Shown here: one piece after another, positions 61,040 to 64,000 of the stretch
Numbering within the stretch: the first letter of the stretch is position 1
Layout of the letters: each line of letters opens with the position of its first letter
Assembly (NCBI RefSeq): GCF_027571405.1
Contig: NZ_CP092969.1
Span: 184,225 to 248,224 of the forward strand
Source of the DNA: Methylocystis parvus OBBP
GTDB lineage: Bacteria; Pseudomonadota; Alphaproteobacteria; Rhizobiales; Beijerinckiaceae
Direction: 5' to 3'
Length of the DNA: 64,000 nucleotides
Made by a program: the position numbers and the translations under genes
The notes under the pieces: generated by a model
Database searches by the model: none
Told to the model about the DNA's origin: nothing
The model's input: only the letters and a program-made list of their open reading frames with translations

Positions 61040-62309
61040 AGCCGCTCCAAAGGAAGCGTTCGTCTGGGTCTGGCTGCCCGGCGCGATTGAACCGGTCGTC
61101 GCCGGCAGGCTCGCCGCCGCGGGCGATCAGCTGCTCTTCAATTACGGGCGGAGCTTTCTCGCCAGGAAGAACGCAATCCCGCTTTATGAACCCGAACTGC
61201 CGCTGCGAGCCGGCGTGCTGCCGCTTCTCAATGGATTGCGGATGCCGAGCTGCATCCGAGACGCGGCGCCCGATGCTTGGGGCCGGCGCGTTATCCTCAA
61301 TCGGAGGCTCGGCGTTAAGGGGCCCGGAATCGATGTCGCTTCGCTGGACGAGCTTACCTACCTCCTCGAATCTGGTTCCGACCGGATCGGCGCTCTGGAT
61401 TTTCAGACGTCCGCCACCCGCTACGTCGCTCGTGAGGCGGCGCCTGCCTCGCTTGAGGAGCTATCGACCGCCGCCGCGAGCATCGAAGCTGGCATCCCTC
61501 TCACCCCGGAGCTCGATCAGGCGCTGTTGCATGGCAGCTCCATTGGCGGCGCCCGTCCGAAAGCGATGATCGCGTCGGCAGATCGGAAATACGTCGCGAA
61601 GTTCTCATCGCAAAGCGATCTCTACAGCGTCGTCAAAGCTGAATACGTGGCCATGCGTCTTGCGGCCGAGAGCGGGTTGGACGTGGCGGGGGTGACCTTG
61701 CAGCGGACAGCCGGCAAGGACGTTCTGCTTGTCGAGCGTTTCGATCGGGAGAAGGCAGGAGAGGGTTGGTGCCGTCGCGCGATGGTCTCCGCTTTGACGC
61801 TGCTCGAGCTCGACGAGATGATGGCCCGTTACGCCAGCTATGAAGACCTGGCGACCGTCATCCGACACCGCTTCGTGGCTCCGAGGGAAACCCTCAGAGA
61901 GCTGTTCGGCCGCATACTGTTCAACGTCTTGTGCGGCAACACGGACGATCACGCTAGAAATCATTCGGCCTTCTGGGACGGCGAGAAGCTGGCGCTCACG
62001 CCGGCCTATGACATCTGCCCCCAGGCGCGCGCCGGGGGCGAAGCCACCCAGGCGATGCTGATCGCCGGCGGCAAGCGACTGAGCCGGGTTGGCCTGTGCC
62101 TTGACGCCGCTCCGTCGTTTTTGCTTTCGCAGGCGGAGGCATTGGCTATGGTGCGGCATCAGATCACGACGATCTGTGATCGGTGGGCGGCGGTCTGCGC
62201 CGAAGCCGCCCTCAGCGACGTGGATCGAAGCCTGCTATGGCGAAGGCAGTTCCTGCATCCGTTTGCTTTCGAAGGCGCCCCGCCAACGCTCTCAGCGCTG
62301 CTGGCGTAA
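61029..62309 (+). CDS. hipA: HipA-like kinase toxin
   Basis: A 426-residue protein of the HipA family. It has an N-terminal subdomain (FVWVWLPGAIEPVVAGRLAA), the glycine-rich loop GSSIGGARPKAMI, the catalytic segment GNTDDHARNHSAFW and the metal-binding AYDICPQ. HipA kinases phosphorylate translation factors such as glutamyl-tRNA synthetase and induce growth arrest. All key residues are present, so it is likely active. With hipB it should stabilise the plasmid. Confidence 0.92.
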   Translation: MTSEAAPKEAFVWVWLPGAIEPVVAGRLAAAGDQLLFNYGRSFLARKNAIPLYEPELPLRAGVLPLLNGLRMPSCIRDAAPDAWGRRVILNRRLGVKGPGIDVASLDELTYLLESGSDRIGALDFQTSATRYVAREAAPASLEELSTAAASIEAGIPLTPELDQALLHGSSIGGARPKAMIASADRKYVAKFSSQSDLYSVVKAEYVAMRLAAESGLDVAGVTLQRTAGKDVLLVERFDREKAGEGWCRRAMVSALTLLELDEMMARYASYEDLATVIRHRFVAPRETLRELFGRILFNVLCGNTDDHARNHSAFWDGEKLALTPAYDICPQARAGGEATQAMLIAGGKRLSRVGLCLDAAPSFLLSQAEALAMVRHQITTICDRWAAVCAEAALSDVDRSLLWRRQFLHPFAFEGAPPTLSALLA

Positions 62310-62461
62310 AATGCAGATGCTTTACGGAGCGCAGCAATGAGGACTCGACGGTGCTCGAGGGGGAGCTCATCGTAAGCGGCGGTCTGTTTTCGCGAGAGGG
62401 CCGCGCGCCGGCCTGAGAGAGCAGCGATGTCGCCACAAGCGGCTCGCTTGCCGCAACGCTT

Positions 62462-62532
62462 CCCGCCGACTTCTTTCCCCTGCCCTATGCTTGCGCTTCG
62501 GGCATTCCTCGCGACCCAAAGAAGTCGTCGGG
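62462..62532 (+). promoter_or_regulatory. Structured 5' leader of the DUF2493 gene
   Basis: A 15-bp outer stem with one mismatch joins 62462-62476 (core GACTTCTTT) to 62518-62532 (core AAAGAAGTC). After CCCC comes the inner stem TGCCC 62481-62485 / GGGCA 62500-62504, then TTCCTCGCG. The layout equals that of 4692-4745 with different stem bases, i.e. compensatory change. Confidence 0.65.
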
Positions 62533-62640
62533 TAGCGTTCTTCGCTTTGCTTCGACCCTCTGGGTGCGGCGCGAACCGCCCGCGGCTCAAGATCGCCGTC
62601 AGGCCGCGATCGGCGCGGCCTCAAGCGAAAGACTTCCGAC

Positions 62641-63591
62641 ATGAACGATGAATTCGCCTCTAAGTCCTTTGAGAGCATTGCTCCCGACCACGACGCTTCA
62701 TCTCCTTCTTCGCATCTTCTGGACGAACTGGCTTCGCATGGCTATCGCCCCCTGGACGACGAACCTGATCCGCGCCCTCTGCCCTCCTCTGCCACCGCGT
62801 CCCTTGCGCTCGAGTCCGCCGTCGAAGCCCTATCGAACCTCTTTCTCGACACCCGTCTCGAAGCCGATCTCCCCGACCTCCTGTGGTCCTTCGTCAATCT
62901 CTTTCATCGCAAGGCGCAGCGTATCGACCGCGAACTCGACGACAACGAAACCGCGCAACGGCGTTCGCAGGCCGAACAGGACGGCTCCGAAATCCGCTCA
63001 GTCGAACTTGAGCGGCTGATCGCGCAAGGGCTCACACTCACCGAACGACGCAACGCCTTCGAATTCTTTCGCGACCATCTCGCGGAGCTTTACGCGACCG
63101 AGACCGGTTCCTCTTGGCGTCCGCGCTCGGGATCGCAGGTTAATCACCGCGCCCTGACGGCGGCGATGATCGACAGCCGGGACTTCCTAAACGCCAAAAA
63201 GCTCGTCGAGACGCAGGTGCTTCTGCCACTCGGCCCTCGCATCGCGTTCGCCGGCGGTGTGGATTGCAACGATCATCAACGAATCTGGGATACGCTCGAC
63301 AAGGTGCACTCGAAGCACCCGGACATGGTTCTCCTCCACGGCGCGGGTCCGAAGGGCGCAGAGCGCATCGCCGCCTGTTGGGCGGACAATCGCAAAGTTC
63401 CCCAGGTTGCCTTCAAACCGGAGTGGACGCGACACAAGAACGCCGCGCCCTTCAAGCGCAACGACGCGATACTCGAGGCGCTGCCCATCGGGGTCATCGT
63501 CTTCCCGGGATCGGGGATCGTCGAGAACCTCGCCGACAAGGCCCGCAAGATGGGGATCCCGGTGTGGCGGTTCGCCAAGGAGGGCAGCTAG
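62641..63591 (+). CDS. DUF2493 (SLOG/YspA-like) protein
   Basis: A 316-residue protein. Residues about 200-310 form the DUF2493 domain of the SLOG superfamily: AFAGGVDCNDHQRIWDTLDK, VLLHGAGPKGAERIAACWAD, FKRNDAILEALPIGVIVFPG and ENLADKARKMGIPVW. SLOG domains bind nucleotides or nucleotide-derived signals. The N-terminal part is a helical plasmid-type region (LAQGLTLTERRNAFEFF). The role is unknown. The long leader with the nested hairpin suggests RNA-level control shared with the second ssb-like gene. Confidence 0.82.
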   Translation: MNDEFASKSFESIAPDHDASSPSSHLLDELASHGYRPLDDEPDPRPLPSSATASLALESAVEALSNLFLDTRLEADLPDLLWSFVNLFHRKAQRIDRELDDNETAQRRSQAEQDGSEIRSVELERLIAQGLTLTERRNAFEFFRDHLAELYATETGSSWRPRSGSQVNHRALTAAMIDSRDFLNAKKLVETQVLLPLGPRIAFAGGVDCNDHQRIWDTLDKVHSKHPDMVLLHGAGPKGAERIAACWADNRKVPQVAFKPEWTRHKNAAPFKRNDAILEALPIGVIVFPGSGIVENLADKARKMGIPVWRFAKEGS

Positions 63592-63700
63592 GCCGAGAGG
63601 CCAAAGTCCGACGACGACTGAATGGCGCTTTCGGACGTGAGGGCGTTGGCGCAAAGTCTATGCGAGGGCCGCGTCCATGAGGACTGTGATCCGAGTCGGA

Positions 63701-63716
63701 GTTAGCCGCGGCTAAC
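63701..63716. promoter_or_regulatory. parS: parS-like palindrome 1
   Basis: GTTAGCCGCGGCTAAC is a perfect 16-bp palindrome. It fits the repABC-plasmid RepB site consensus GTTNNNNGCNNNNAAC. Confidence 0.75.
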
Positions 63717-63757
63717 GCGCCTAAAAATTTCTGATCCGAACGAGAAAAGCAGAAAAA

Positions 63758-63773
63758 GTTAGCCGCGGCTAAC
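63758..63773. promoter_or_regulatory. parS: parS-like palindrome 2
   Basis: A second identical GTTAGCCGCGGCTAAC, 57 bp from the first start to start. Duplicate centromere sites are common near repABC operons. Confidence 0.75.
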
Positions 63774-64000
63774 GACCCCGTGCCCGCCAGTTAGGTGGGC
63801 GGCGCGCCTAGAATTTACTGCGCCGGCGCGATCCGGCGCTGCATCTATTGCGGCAAGACGAATCGCGAAGCCGTTAACGTCTTGTTAGTACTAAAAACGT
63901 TGCGCCTCCCGGCAGAATCGGCATTAATGCGCAAAGACGCGCTTAGAGTGCGAAACTTTGAAAAACTCCGCAGCTTTGATTTGGTGAGACCCTTTCCGGC

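Larger units (their letters stand above)
63592..64000. other. Non-coding region before a probable repABC locus
   Basis: No gene seen. It holds the two parS-like palindromes, a hairpin GCCCGCC 63782-63788 / GGTGGGC 63794-63800, and an AT-richer tail from 63870 that may be the promoter region of a replication operon beyond the window. Confidence 0.5.

Noticed and set aside
1..64000. Complete insertion sequences, CRISPR arrays, tRNA or rRNA genes
   Set aside because: I looked for transposase motifs with flanking inverted repeats, regularly spaced repeats and tRNA cloverleaf arms, and found none I can support by eye.

Overview
This window looks like part of a large conjugative plasmid of an alphaproteobacterium, probably Hyphomicrobiales. 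A methanotroph such as Methylosinus or Methylocystis is only a guess. The evidence is GC-rich coding sequence, a complete VirB/VirD4 transfer apparatus, a MOB-P type relaxase with its own oriT, ParB-like and strawberry-notch-like plasmid genes, and, at the right edge, two 16-bp palindromes that fit the parS consensus of repABC replicons. I saw no rRNA, tRNA or CRISPR array.

Layout. 1-3265: the cut-off 3' end of a large unrecognised gene, two gene remnants (SRAP domain, flavin reductase), a double-HTH regulator and small unknowns. 3789-8302: the conjugative leading region, with two SSB-like genes, a VapBC toxin-antitoxin pair, an stbABC-like operon (HTH, ParA-like ATPase, membrane protein) and oriT. 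8303-11676: mobC and the relaxase. 11908-18062: cargo (methyltransferase, PLD-type nuclease, cupin, thioredoxin 2, RecD2-like helicase). 18310-23756: a Mokosh type I-like defence pair. 23800-24290: a broken tyrosine integrase. 24284-37103: virD4 and virB1-virB11, all on the minus strand. 37250-41255: a plus-strand run of exported proteins plus a Toprim protein. 41710-51419: a type I restriction-modification operon of eight genes that carries a serine/threonine kinase and a RuvC-like protein between hsdS and hsdR. 51890-60496: small proteins, a long ParB-like protein, a giant methyltransferase-helicase and a second Toprim protein. 60701-62309: HipBA. 62641-63591: a DUF2493 protein. 63592-64000: parS-like sites.

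How it fits together. The predicted nic site lies on the minus strand, so DNA would enter the recipient with the stb, VapBC and ssb genes first and the relaxase last. An AT-rich motif is identical upstream of the stb operon and of ssb, and nearly identical at the virB promoter region. It may co-regulate transfer, maintenance and leading-region genes.

The strongest candidates for undescribed biology are the kinase/RuvC-like pair inside the type I RM operon, and two families of structured 5' leaders. One family has two copies (before the second ssb and before the DUF2493 gene) with the same nested-stem architecture, different stem sequences and almost the same distance to the start codon. The other has three copies in the ParB/helicase region, each presenting a GAGAGAGAG loop on a different stem, with possible alternative pairing.
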